DNA of 12,631 nt from Chthoniobacterales bacterium (GTDB taxonomy: Bacteria > Verrucomicrobiota > Verrucomicrobiia > Chthoniobacterales > JACTMZ01). Below are positions 1 to 7,781 of the stretch, in pieces. Made by a program: the position numbers and the translations under genes. Positions within the stretch are counted from its first letter, which is position 1. Each line of letters opens with the position of its first letter. Location of the stretch: contig JAFMJK010000042.1 of NCBI GenBank assembly GCA_017853515.1, positions 1-12,631 on the forward strand. The letters are read 5' to 3'. The notes beneath the pieces were generated by a model that saw only the letters and a list, made by a program, of their open reading frames with translations, was not told where the DNA came from and did no database searches.

Positions 1-1409
<1,409 letters not shown>

Positions 1410-1517
1410 GGCGGGCAGCCCTCCTCTTTAGTTGGCCGGGCCCTCCGGCGCAATGCGCGGCTTGCCCCGGCAAATCGATTCTTGCCCCGCCCGCCACGGC
1501 ACGCCGAAACTGGAAGC
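1410..1517. promoter_or_regulatory. Divergent spacer between carB and the mla operon
   Basis: These 108 bases separate two divergently transcribed units, so promoters for both should lie here (inference from layout). I see no convincing -35/-10 pair on either strand. Apart from the carB ribosome-binding site, the stretch is GC-rich with short imperfect palindromes such as TTGCCCCGGCAA. Confidence 0.4.
1421..1429 (-). promoter_or_regulatory. Ribosome-binding site of carB
   Basis: On the minus strand this reads AAAGAGGAG, with 11 bases between it and the carB ATG. It is one of only two clear Shine-Dalgarno sequences in the window, and it fixes the carB start. Confidence 0.7.
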
Positions 1518-1781
1518 ATGGTCGAAATTGAAGTCTACGCCCGCGGCTTGCGCGCACCGGACAGGCTGCTGGGCCTGGATCTGGAACTGGGCGCCATCCC
1601 CGGCCTCCGTTACAAAGTTGACGCTCTCCACGACATCATCTTCCTCGAGTCCGATGACCCGGCCATTTCCCTGGAAGAAATCGGGAGCATTTTCCGCAAG
1701 CTGGACTTGGAGGCGCGGTTCGTCGGCCAGACCCACTCCATCGCGCAGTCCCAGACCGCAACGCAGGTCATCGGGCCCTAG
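1518..1781 (+). CDS. Small uncharacterised protein (87 aa) leading the mla operon
   Basis: I do not recognise this family. The product begins MVEIEVYARG and has no signal peptide, no membrane segment and no cysteine. By eye the order of predicted elements is strand (1-8), helix (about 12-25), strand-turn-strand (30-46), helix (51-62), strand (65-70), followed by a polar Gln/Thr-rich tail. That order resembles a ferredoxin-like (ACT/HMA-type) fold, but the CxxC metal site of HMA domains is absent. The stop is 18 bases before the mlaE ATG on the same strand, so it is probably cotranscribed with mlaE-mlaF-mlaD. The ATG at 1518 has a weak GGAAG just upstream; an in-frame ATG at 1482 would add 12 residues of low-complexity, arginine/proline-rich sequence and is less likely. 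A coding assignment is favoured by its clean position, balanced composition and alternating hydrophobic pattern. Its role is unknown. Confidence 0.72.
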   Translation: MVEIEVYARGLRAPDRLLGLDLELGAIPGLRYKVDALHDIIFLESDDPAISLEEIGSIFRKLDLEARFVGQTHSIAQSQTATQVIGP

Positions 1782-1799
1782 CCCTGCGCAAAACCGAGC

Positions 1800-2588
1800 A
1801 TGTCGCCCGCCCGCACCGCAGGTCACTGGTTGATTTCCTTCACCCGGTATCTCGGCGATCTCACCCTCCTCGCCGCGGAAACCCTGCGCGGGATTTTTCA
1901 CGGACAAGTCCGCATGCGCTTGATCGTTCAGCAGATCTACGAAATCGGCTACCGCTCGCAACTCGTCGTCCTCATCACCGGTGCCTTCACCGGTGCGGTG
2001 TTCGCCACGCAGACCTTCTTCCAATTCCACCGCCTGCAAATGGACACGGCCGTCGGCCCGGTGGTCAGTGTCTCCATGTTCCGCGAACTGGGTCCGGTGC
2101 TCTGCGGACTCATGGTCGCCGGACGCGTCGGCGCAGCCATGTCGGCCGAACTCGGCACCATGAAGGTCACCGAGCAAATCGACGCCCTGCGCGCCCTCGG
2201 CGTGCACCCGATCGACTACCTTGTCATCCCGCGCTTCATCGCCATGCTGATTTCCATGCCGCTCCTCACCATGGAGTGCATCGCCATCGGCATTGTCGCC
2301 GCTTATCTCGTCGCCACGCAGGTCCTCGGGGTGTCCGAGGTCTACTACCTCGACAACATGCTCTATTTCACCGGAAGCCGCGATGTGGCCATGGGACTGA
2401 TCAAAGGCATGGTCTTCGGCATCCTCATCGTCTTTGTCAGCTGCCACCAAGGCCTCAATGCCCGCGAAGGCGCCGTCGGCGTCGGTCGCGCCACGACCGA
2501 GGCTGTTGTCGTCGGTTCCCTTTTCCTGCTCGTGGTGAACTTTTTTCTCACCATGACCCTCAACATCTTTTTTCCCGCGGGCAAGTGA
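1800..2588 (+). CDS. mlaE: Phospholipid ABC transporter permease MlaE
   Basis: This is the inner-membrane permease of the Mla (maintenance of lipid asymmetry) ABC transporter, which moves phospholipids between the inner membrane and a periplasmic MCE ring. At 262 aa it has normal MlaE length. An N-terminal amphipathic/interface helix (about 8-45) is followed by several hydrophobic segments, roughly 53-75, 95-110, 143-175, 196-216 and 235-256. The family hallmark lies at 93-135: FRELGPVLCGLMVAGRVGAA, then the SAELGTMKVTEQIDALRALG stretch that couples to the ATPase. The start is the ATG at 1800, which matches the usual N-terminal length; its ribosome-binding site is weak. The stop overlaps the GTG of mlaF by four bases (GTGA), indicating translational coupling. 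Confidence 0.95.
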   Translation: MSPARTAGHWLISFTRYLGDLTLLAAETLRGIFHGQVRMRLIVQQIYEIGYRSQLVVLITGAFTGAVFATQTFFQFHRLQMDTAVGPVVSVSMFRELGPVLCGLMVAGRVGAAMSAELGTMKVTEQIDALRALGVHPIDYLVIPRFIAMLISMPLLTMECIAIGIVAAYLVATQVLGVSEVYYLDNMLYFTGSRDVAMGLIKGMVFGILIVFVSCHQGLNAREGAVGVGRATTEAVVVGSLFLLVVNFFLTMTLNIFFPAGK

Positions 2589-3349
2589 GCCAGCACTTCC
2601 ACCGCAAAGAGACCATCGCGGTCGACAGTCTCGTCCAGACCATCGGCGGGCAGGAAATCCTCCGCGGCTTCAGCCTGAAGGTTTACGAGGGCGAGACCCT
2701 TGTTCTTCTCGGGCGCAGCGGCGGGGGGAAGAGCGTCTTTCTGCGCCATCTCATCGGCCTGATGAAACCGGTTGCCGGCACTATTTCTTACGAAGGCAAA
2801 GACATTGCCGTGCTGGAGGAACGCGAGCTTGCCCCGGTGCGCCGCTCCATGGGCATCCTTTTCCAGAACGGCGCGCTCTTCGACTCGATGAACGTGGGCG
2901 ACAACGTGGCTTTCCCCCTGCGCGAGCATGGGGAAACGGACGAAAAACTCATCGCGGACAAAGTCCGCAAGGCCCTCGCCATGGTCGACCTCTCGGGGCA
3001 GGAGCACAAAATGCCGGTGAACCTGAGCGGCGGCATGCGCAAGCGCGTGGCCCTGGCCCGCGCCCTGATCAGCGAGCCCCGTTGCATGCTTTACGACGAA
3101 CCCACCGCCGGACTCGACCCGATCGTGGCCGACAGTATCGACGTGCTCATCCGCAGGTTGCAGCGTAGACTTGGCGTTACCTCAATCGTCGTCACCCACG
3201 ATATGAAAAGCGCTTTCGCCATCGCCGACCACATCGCCCTCCTCCATCAGGGGATGTGCTATTTTTACGGAACGTGCGACCAGTTGCGCGAGTCGACCGA
3301 TCCGGTCATCCGCGACTTCGTCGAAGGACGCTCCCACGAAGTTCCCTGA
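2585..3349 (+). CDS. mlaF: Phospholipid ABC transporter ATP-binding protein MlaF
   Basis: This is the cytoplasmic ATPase that powers the MlaE permease. The 254-aa product carries Walker A GRSGGGKS (43-50), Q-loop Gln94 in FQNGALFDSMNV, signature LSGGM followed by RKRVALARAL (147-161), Walker B MLYDEP (168-173) with D-loop AGLDP (175-179), and the switch histidine in VVTHDM (H205). The LSGGMRKR form and the NGALFDSMNVGDNVAFPL stretch are typical of MlaF/Ttg2A rather than other ABC ATPases. I place the start at the GTG at 2585, which overlaps the mlaE stop and gives normal family length. The frame stays open farther upstream inside mlaE, but that sequence is arginine-rich shadow coding and does not resemble an ABC protein. 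Confidence 0.95.
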   Translation: MSQHFHRKETIAVDSLVQTIGGQEILRGFSLKVYEGETLVLLGRSGGGKSVFLRHLIGLMKPVAGTISYEGKDIAVLEERELAPVRRSMGILFQNGALFDSMNVGDNVAFPLREHGETDEKLIADKVRKALAMVDLSGQEHKMPVNLSGGMRKRVALARALISEPRCMLYDEPTAGLDPIVADSIDVLIRRLQRRLGVTSIVVTHDMKSAFAIADHIALLHQGMCYFYGTCDQLRESTDPVIRDFVEGRSHEVP

Positions 3350-3353
3350 CCCC

Positions 3354-4154
3354 ATGTATAACCGAGATCCGCGCACCGAAACAAAAGTCGGCCTCTTCGT
3401 CCTCTTCGGACTCGCCGTGGTTGCCGTGACCGTCGTTTACTTCGGCCGTCTCGGCCAAGGGCTGCAAAAGTTTTACGATCTCGAGGTCGATTTTCCCAAT
3501 GCCAGCGGCCTCCTCGCCGGCTCGGATGTCCTTCTCGGCGGCGCGCGCATCGGCTACGTGGCCAAACCCCCGCGCGTTCTTCCGGCCATGCAGGGAGTGG
3601 CTGTCGAATTGAAGATCAACGAGGAGGTCTCGCTCCCCGCCATGTCGAAGTTCATCATCGGCAGCTCCGGACTGCTCGGCAACCGCTTCATTGACGTGAT
3701 CGTCGATCCCAAGGCGAACCTCGAAGACATGCTCAAGCCCGGCGCCAAAATCCAAGGCGTGCGCGAAAGCGGGATGGAAGACCTGACCCGCAACGCCAGC
3801 GAGGTCATGGCCGACGTCCGCCAAGCCGTCGGCACCTTGAACAAGACACTCGACCGTCTCGATTCGACCGCAATGAGCCAGGAGTCCCTTCAAGATCTGC
3901 GCGACACCATCGCCAACCTCAAGAAGGGCAGTGCGGGATTCACCGAGATCGGCAAGGCGGCGGACAATCTCGAAGCCGCCGCCTCCGACGCCCGCAAACT
4001 GATGTCCTCCGCCCGCAGCGGCAGCGGCCCCCTGCCCATGCTGCTCAACGACAAGCAAGCCGCAGGCGATTTGCGCGCCATCCTCTCCAATGTCCGCCGC
4101 CACGGCGTCCTCTGGTACAAGGACTCCTACAATACCGGCCAGCCTACCCGCTGA
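3354..4154 (+). CDS. mlaD: MCE-domain lipid-binding protein MlaD
   Basis: This is the membrane-anchored periplasmic subunit of the Mla transporter; in the family, MCE domains form a ring through which lipid passes. The 266-aa product has a short cytoplasmic N-terminus (TETKVG), one transmembrane segment (about 13-30), and an MCE domain (about 38-118) containing FPNASGLLAGSDVLLGGARIG and the hydrophobic GSSGLLGNRFIDV segment. A helical, coiled-coil-like region follows (about 142-220), ending in NVRRHGVLWYKDS (246-258). A similar terminal motif recurs in MlaD proteins of Verrucomicrobiota/Chlamydiota as I remember them. The ATG at 3354 comes four bases after the mlaF stop. No mlaC or mlaB gene follows: the next gene is convergent folA, and the two stop codons touch. 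Confidence 0.94.
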   Translation: MYNRDPRTETKVGLFVLFGLAVVAVTVVYFGRLGQGLQKFYDLEVDFPNASGLLAGSDVLLGGARIGYVAKPPRVLPAMQGVAVELKINEEVSLPAMSKFIIGSSGLLGNRFIDVIVDPKANLEDMLKPGAKIQGVRESGMEDLTRNASEVMADVRQAVGTLNKTLDRLDSTAMSQESLQDLRDTIANLKKGSAGFTEIGKAADNLEAAASDARKLMSSARSGSGPLPMLLNDKQAAGDLRAILSNVRRHGVLWYKDSYNTGQPTR

Positions 4155-4157
4155 TCA
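4152..4157. other. Palindrome TGATCA serving as abutting stop codons of mlaD and folA
   Basis: TGA at 4152-4154 ends mlaD on the plus strand, and the complement of 4155-4157 is TGA, ending folA on the minus strand. The convergent genes therefore have zero bases between them and no room for an intergenic terminator. Transcripts from each side must end inside the opposite gene or read through it. Confidence 0.9.
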
Positions 4158-4652
4158 GGGCGGCGCTTCGAGTCGCGTCCTCGGCATGGGACTCACTTCG
4201 TCATTGATGTAGTGAACGATCCGCATCTCCGGGGTCTCGCGCAGGACGGAGGAAAAACGGAACAACTCCTCGAACATCGGAAACTTGCGGTCTCCCAGCG
4301 CATCCTTCTTCACCTCGGTAAGATAAAGATCGCGGCAGTAAGGCAGCGCCACGCGGTAAATCTCCGAACCTCCGACGACAAAAATTTCCCCCTGAGTGCG
4401 CGCATTCTGCAATCCGCTCAAGTCGCGGATCACCTGCACTCCCGGAATGACCAGCCCGTCCTTCCGGCTCATCACGATGGTCACACGTCCCGGCAACGGC
4501 TTTCCGATCGAATCGTAGGTCACCCGGCCCATCAACAAAGTCCCACCCATGGTGAGTTCCTTGAACCACCGCAAATCCTCGGGCAAATGCCACGGAATTT
4601 TCCCATCCGCGCCGATGACGCGATTGGTCGCCATGGCGGCGACCGCGATCAT
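4155..4652 (-). CDS. folA: Dihydrofolate reductase
   Basis: FolA reduces dihydrofolate to tetrahydrofolate with NADPH in the cytoplasm, restoring the cofactor that thymidylate synthase consumes. The product is 165 aa, normal for bacterial chromosomal DHFR. Visible motifs are MIAVAAMATNRVIGADGKIP (1-20), with WHLPEDLRWFK following, where Glu25 sits at the catalytic acidic position; the NADPH-binding MGRVTYDSIGKPLPGR (41-56); and FVVGGSEIYR (91-100), the second cofactor loop. Its ATG at 4652 overlaps the thyA stop (ATGA), so the pair is probably translationally coupled. It converges on mlaD with no spacer. Nothing suggests a plasmid-type, trimethoprim-insensitive enzyme. Confidence 0.96.
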   Translation of the reverse strand: MIAVAAMATNRVIGADGKIPWHLPEDLRWFKELTMGGTLLMGRVTYDSIGKPLPGRVTIVMSRKDGLVIPGVQVIRDLSGLQNARTQGEIFVVGGSEIYRVALPYCRDLYLTEVKKDALGDRKFPMFEELFRFSSVLRETPEMRIVHYINDEVSPMPRTRLEAPP

Positions 4653-5443
4653 ACCGCGACGGGCGCCTTGATCGCCGGGTGCGGGTCGTAACCCTCGAGG
4701 GTGAAGTCTTCGAAAACAAACTCTTCCAGTTGCTTTCGCGCCGGGTTGAGCCGCATGCGCGGCAAGGGACGCGGTTCGCGCGACAATTGTTCGCGGACTT
4801 GCTCCATATGGTTCGAGTAAATGTGCAAATCGCCGAAAGTGTGGACAAAATCCCCCGGCTTGAGTCCCGTAACCTGCGCCATCATGAGCGTGAGCAAAGC
4901 GTAGGAGGCGATGTTGAAGGGCACCCCGAGGAAAAGATCCGCGCTGCGCTGGTAGAGCTGGCAGCTCAATTCCCCGTCAGCCACATAAAACTGGAACAAT
5001 GCATGGCAAGCCGGCAGGGCCATACGCGGGAGGTCGGACGGATTCCACGCCGAGACGATGATGCGGCGGCTGTCGGGCTGTTCGCGAATCAACCGCACCG
5101 CCTCCGCGATCTGGTCGACCGCCCCGCCACCGGCGTTGGGCCAGCTGCGCCACTGGTAGCCGTAGATCGGCCCGAGTTCGCCGTTTTCGTCGGCCCATTC
5201 GTCCCAGATGGTGACGCCATGGTCGCGCAGATATCCGACATTGGTCTCGCCCCGCAGGAACCAGAGCAATTCGTGGATGATCGAGCGGAGGTGCAACTTC
5301 TTGGTCGTCACCACGGGAAAGGTCTCCCGCAGGTCGAAGCGGGCCTGCGCCCCGAACACCCCGATCGTCCCGGTGCCCGTGCGGTCGGTGCGCGGTTTCC
5401 CGCGTTCCATGACCAGCTCGAGCAATCGGCGATATTCCTGCAC
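4649..5443 (-). CDS. thyA: Thymidylate synthase
   Basis: ThyA methylates dUMP to dTMP using 5,10-methylenetetrahydrofolate, releasing dihydrofolate. The 264-aa length equals that of the Escherichia coli enzyme. Key features are the phosphate-binding RTGTGT (21-26), the folate/dUMP region HELLWFLRGETN (57-68), the catalytic cysteine in ALPACHALFQFYV (Cys146), QLYQRSADLFLGVPFN (near 163-178), and the HIYSNH motif near residue 210. The start codon is GTG (5441-5443); the next in-frame ATG is 11 codons in and would remove the conserved N-terminal helix. No Shine-Dalgarno sequence is visible before it. It is the first gene of a thyA-folA unit, and the shared substrate explains the pairing. Confidence 0.97.
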   Translation of the reverse strand: MQEYRRLLELVMERGKPRTDRTGTGTIGVFGAQARFDLRETFPVVTTKKLHLRSIIHELLWFLRGETNVGYLRDHGVTIWDEWADENGELGPIYGYQWRSWPNAGGGAVDQIAEAVRLIREQPDSRRIIVSAWNPSDLPRMALPACHALFQFYVADGELSCQLYQRSADLFLGVPFNIASYALLTLMMAQVTGLKPGDFVHTFGDLHIYSNHMEQVREQLSREPRPLPRMRLNPARKQLEEFVFEDFTLEGYDPHPAIKAPVAV

Positions 5444-5536
5444 GGCGCGAAAAACTACCCGCCGCCGCCCAATTTGGCCAACCCGGAAACACGGCGCGTT
5501 TGCCGCCGCGCCGCGTGCCCGCTACCATCCGCAGCC
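5444..5536. promoter_or_regulatory. Divergent spacer between thyA and the WalJ-like gene
   Basis: These 93 bases must hold promoters for both flanking genes (inference from layout). I see an eight-base palindrome, TTGGCCAA, at 5474-5481, which could be an operator half-site pair or chance. On the minus strand TTGGCC lies 18 bases from TAGTTT, a poor match to a sigma-70 promoter. Most of the rest is GC-only repeats of CCG. Confidence 0.35.
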
Positions 5537-6325
5537 GTGGAACTCTTCGTCTTGGGCAGCGGTAGCAGCGGGAACACAGCCATTCTGCGCGCCGCGGGGA
5601 CCACGGTGATGATTGACGCCGGACTGGGATCCCGCAAAACCCTCGCCCGCCTCGATGCCGCCGGGATCGCACCGGGCGACATCGCGGCCATTCTCCTCAC
5701 CCACGAGCACGGTGATCATGCCCGCGGCCTGCCCGCCCTCATTGGCAAAATGCAGTGCCCCGTCTACGCCACCCGCCTCACCGCCGAGGAGGTGCGCTCG
5801 CAGGATCCGCGCAACGAATCAGCAGCGTGGCGCATCTTTTCCTCCGGCAGCACCTTCAGCGTGGGGGCATTCGAAATTACGGCTTTTTCCGTTCCTCACG
5901 ACGCGGCCGACCCGGTGGGGTTCACCATCCGCGCGGCGGAAGCATCGCTCGCCGTTCTCACCGACCTCGGCCACGTCAACCACTCGGTGATCCACCACGT
6001 CACCGGGGTCAATTGTCTTTTCATCGAGGCCAACCACGACGAGGACTTGCTCCAACGCGACACCAAACGCCCGCTCTCCATCAAGCAGCGCATCCGCTCG
6101 CCGCACGGACACCTCTCCAACACGAGCGCCGCGGAGCTCGCGGCGCGCTCCGCGACCGACGCCCTGCGCCGCGTGGTCTTGGGGCATTTGAGCCGCGATT
6201 GCAACGAACCCGAGCTTGCCGTGTCCGTCGTGCGCGCGGCCTTGGCTGCCTTTGCCGATGTGGAGGTGCTGGCCGCACGCGAGGACGAGACGCTCTTCGT
6301 GCGCGGCTTTGCCCTCGCGGTTTAG
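5537..6325 (+). CDS. WalJ/YycJ-like metallo-beta-lactamase-fold hydrolase
   Basis: The 262-aa cytoplasmic protein has a metallo-beta-lactamase fold. It begins MELFVLGSGSSGNT, the form typical of the YycJ/WalJ group, and carries the metal motif LTHEHGDH (His56, His58, Asp60, His61). Other likely ligands are His121 (VPHDAADP), Asp143 (LTDLGH) and His217 (LGHLSRDCN). WalJ in Firmicutes is linked to cell-wall/DNA-replication coordination and has exonuclease-type activity; outside that group the role is not settled, so the substrate here is unknown. I chose the GTG at 5537 because the conserved first beta strand begins there; the frame is open far upstream, but that region is antisense to thyA. 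No Shine-Dalgarno sequence is visible. It is transcribed alone, divergent from thyA and convergent with mscL. Confidence 0.88.
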   Translation: MELFVLGSGSSGNTAILRAAGTTVMIDAGLGSRKTLARLDAAGIAPGDIAAILLTHEHGDHARGLPALIGKMQCPVYATRLTAEEVRSQDPRNESAAWRIFSSGSTFSVGAFEITAFSVPHDAADPVGFTIRAAEASLAVLTDLGHVNHSVIHHVTGVNCLFIEANHDEDLLQRDTKRPLSIKQRIRSPHGHLSNTSAAELAARSATDALRRVVLGHLSRDCNEPELAVSVVRAALAAFADVEVLAAREDETLFVRGFALAV

Positions 6326-6346
6326 ATGGGTTGCCCGCGCGGCCGG

Positions 6347-6385
6347 GCTTGTCCCGTCCGACGGGAACAGGCAAGGCCCGTTCCC
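6347..6385. terminator. Imperfect inverted repeats between convergent walJ-like gene and mscL
   Basis: Positions 6347-6356 can pair with 6362-6372 (core TCCCG with CGGGA, one G-T pair and one bulged A, five-base loop). An alternative stem pairs GGGAAC (6363-6368) with GTTCCC (6380-6385). The two stems share bases and exclude each other. Neither is followed by a T-run, so an intrinsic terminator is only a possibility. The rest of the 127-base gap (6326-6452) shows nothing I can name. Confidence 0.4.
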
Positions 6386-6452
6386 ATGACGCAGGACCCC
6401 ATCGTCCGTGGCGCCCTTGCTATCGAGTGCGCTCCGACATCTGTACGATATT

Positions 6453-6869
6453 CTAGGACCGCTGCTTCAAGAGATCGCGGATTTCGCCGAGAAGCTTTTC
6501 CTGTGCGGTGGGCTCTGCCGCGGCCGGCTTCGCGGCCTCCTCGCGCTTCAGGGTGTTGATCGCTTTGACCAAAAGAAAGATGGCCCAGGCAATGATCAGA
6601 AATTGGATCACGATGGTGATGAAGTTGCCGTAATTGAGCGTCGCGGCCCCTGCCTCCTGCGCGGCCGCCAACGTGGCGTAGCTCTTGCCGTCGAGGCTGA
6701 TGAAGTGCTGGCTGAAATCAACTTTGCCGAGGAGCAGACTGATCAACGGCATGATGAGGTCGTCGACGACCGAGGTGACGATTTTTCCGAACGCGGCGCC
6801 GATCACCACGCCCACGGCGAGATCGATGGCATTCCCCTTGGCGATAAATGTTTTGAACTCTTGAAGCAT
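6453..6869 (-). CDS. mscL: Large-conductance mechanosensitive channel MscL
   Basis: MscL is the inner-membrane pentameric channel that opens under membrane tension during osmotic downshock. The product is 138 aa, close to the usual 136. It shows the N-terminal amphipathic helix (LQEFKTFIAKGN), the first membrane helix with the pore-lining DLAVGVVIGAAFGKIV (16-31), a periplasmic loop (about 48-78), the second helix (about 82-104), and a cytoplasmic helical bundle ending in LLGEIRDLLKQRS. An alanine/proline-rich linker (112-122) separates the last two, as in other homologues. I use the ATG at 6867-6869, matching the conserved MLQEFK start; a TTG at 6890 would add seven residues. No ribosome-binding site is evident. 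It stands alone, divergent from the solute-binding protein gene by only 50 bases. Confidence 0.96.
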   Translation of the reverse strand: MLQEFKTFIAKGNAIDLAVGVVIGAAFGKIVTSVVDDLIMPLISLLLGKVDFSQHFISLDGKSYATLAAAQEAGAATLNYGNFITIVIQFLIIAWAIFLLVKAINTLKREEAAKPAAAEPTAQEKLLGEIRDLLKQRS

Positions 6870-6919
6870 AGTCGTGCAGTTTGTCCGCAATCTTCAGATC
6901 CAGACCAGCCGAAATTCCC
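6870..6919. promoter_or_regulatory. Short divergent spacer between mscL and the solute-binding protein gene
   Basis: Only 50 bases separate the two chosen starts, so the promoters probably overlap each other or extend into the opposite gene (inference). No recognisable promoter boxes or ribosome-binding site are seen on either strand. The tightness leaves some doubt about the exact start of each gene. Confidence 0.3.
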
Positions 6920-7684
6920 GTGAAAATTCCCGCCGTAATTATCTTTCTCCTCTCCGCCGCCCTGCAAGCCGCCGAACCACTCCGCGTCGGCATGGAACTT
7001 TCGTACCCTCCTTTCGAAAGCATCGGACCCGACGGCCAACCGCAAGGCGTCAGCGTCGAGATGGCCCGGGCCCTGGCCGCCGAACTCGGCCGCCCGCTCA
7101 AAATCGAAAACATTCCTTTCACCGGACTGATCCCCGCCCTCAAGTCGGGCAAGATCGACCTGATCATTTCCTCCATGACCGCCACGCCCGAGCGCGCCAA
7201 GGCGGTGGCATTCTCCGATCCCTACCTCACCACCGGTCTCGGAGCCCTCGTTCCCGCCGCTTCAAAAACGACCGGGTTGGCCGACATCGACCAACCCGGC
7301 AACACGGTCGTCGTGCGCCAAGGCACCACCGGCGAGGTCTTCGCGCGGAAGCACCTGAAGAATGCCCGCCTTCTCACCCTGGACAAGGAAAGCGCCTGCG
7401 TGGTCGAAGTGGTCCAAGGCAAAGCCGCTGCCTTCATCTACGACCAGATGTCCGTATTTCAGAACAGCAAGCGCAACCCGGATACCACCCGCGCCCTCCT
7501 CGCTCCGCTGCAGACCGAATCTTGGGCCATTGCCTTGCGGCCGGACGACGACGCCCTACTCGCCGCGACAAATGGCTTCCTCGCCAAATACCGCGCCGAC
7601 GGCGGCTTCGACAAGCTGTCCAGCCGCTTCCTCGCCGAGGAGAAGGCGGCTTTCGCCGCACAGGGCATTCCTTTCTTTTTCTAG
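6920..7684 (+). CDS. Periplasmic amino-acid-type solute-binding protein (SBP family 3), orphan
   Basis: This resembles the substrate-binding proteins of polar amino-acid ABC transporters. The N-terminus MKIPAVIIFLLSAALQA (read from GTG) is a signal peptide, with likely cleavage before AEPLRVG. The mature part has the family's first strand and ligand loop GMELSYPPFE (24-33), the FTGLIPALKSGKIDLIISSM block (67-86), and TATPERAKAVAFSDPY (87-102), whose arginine (R92) normally binds the ligand carboxylate. The 254-aa length is typical. GTG at 6920 is chosen because it gives a compact signal peptide; a TTG at 6881 would put 13 extra residues in front. No permease or ATPase gene is adjacent, so its partner is elsewhere or it acts in sensing; the ligand cannot be told from sequence alone. 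Confidence 0.88.
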   Translation: MKIPAVIIFLLSAALQAAEPLRVGMELSYPPFESIGPDGQPQGVSVEMARALAAELGRPLKIENIPFTGLIPALKSGKIDLIISSMTATPERAKAVAFSDPYLTTGLGALVPAASKTTGLADIDQPGNTVVVRQGTTGEVFARKHLKNARLLTLDKESACVVEVVQGKAAAFIYDQMSVFQNSKRNPDTTRALLAPLQTESWAIALRPDDDALLAATNGFLAKYRADGGFDKLSSRFLAEEKAAFAAQGIPFFF

Positions 7685-7706
7685 CAGGACACGAGCACCT
7701 ATGGTG

Positions 7707-7764
7707 GACCGCGCCGTCCCGGCGCGATAATCCCGGTCCAAATCGTGCCGGGACGGCACCGGTC
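7707..7764. terminator. Long GC-rich hairpin between two convergent genes (bidirectional terminator or dispersed palindromic repeat)
   Basis: GCCGTCCCGGC (7713-7723) is perfectly inverted at 7747-7757. Pairing continues inward through GCGAT/ATCGT (7724-7728 with 7742-7746, one G-T pair) to a 13-base loop, and resumes outward after a small bulge with GACCG/CGGTC (7707-7711 with 7760-7764). It sits between the convergent solute-binding protein and GH13 genes, the right place for a terminator serving both. No T-run follows on either strand. Its size and symmetry also suit a REP-like element. Confidence 0.6.
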
Positions 7765-7781
7765 ATCCTAAGCGGACGGCG

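Noticed and set aside
2276..2584. Upstream extension of mlaF inside mlaE.
   Set aside because: Translation is His/Arg-rich and unlike ABC ATPases. The GTG at 2585 overlapping the mlaE stop gives the normal MlaF N-terminus.
4679..5536. Upstream extension of the walJ-like gene by some 286 codons.
   Set aside because: It is antisense to thyA and reads as arginine-rich shadow sequence. The conserved metallo-beta-lactamase fold starts at 5537.
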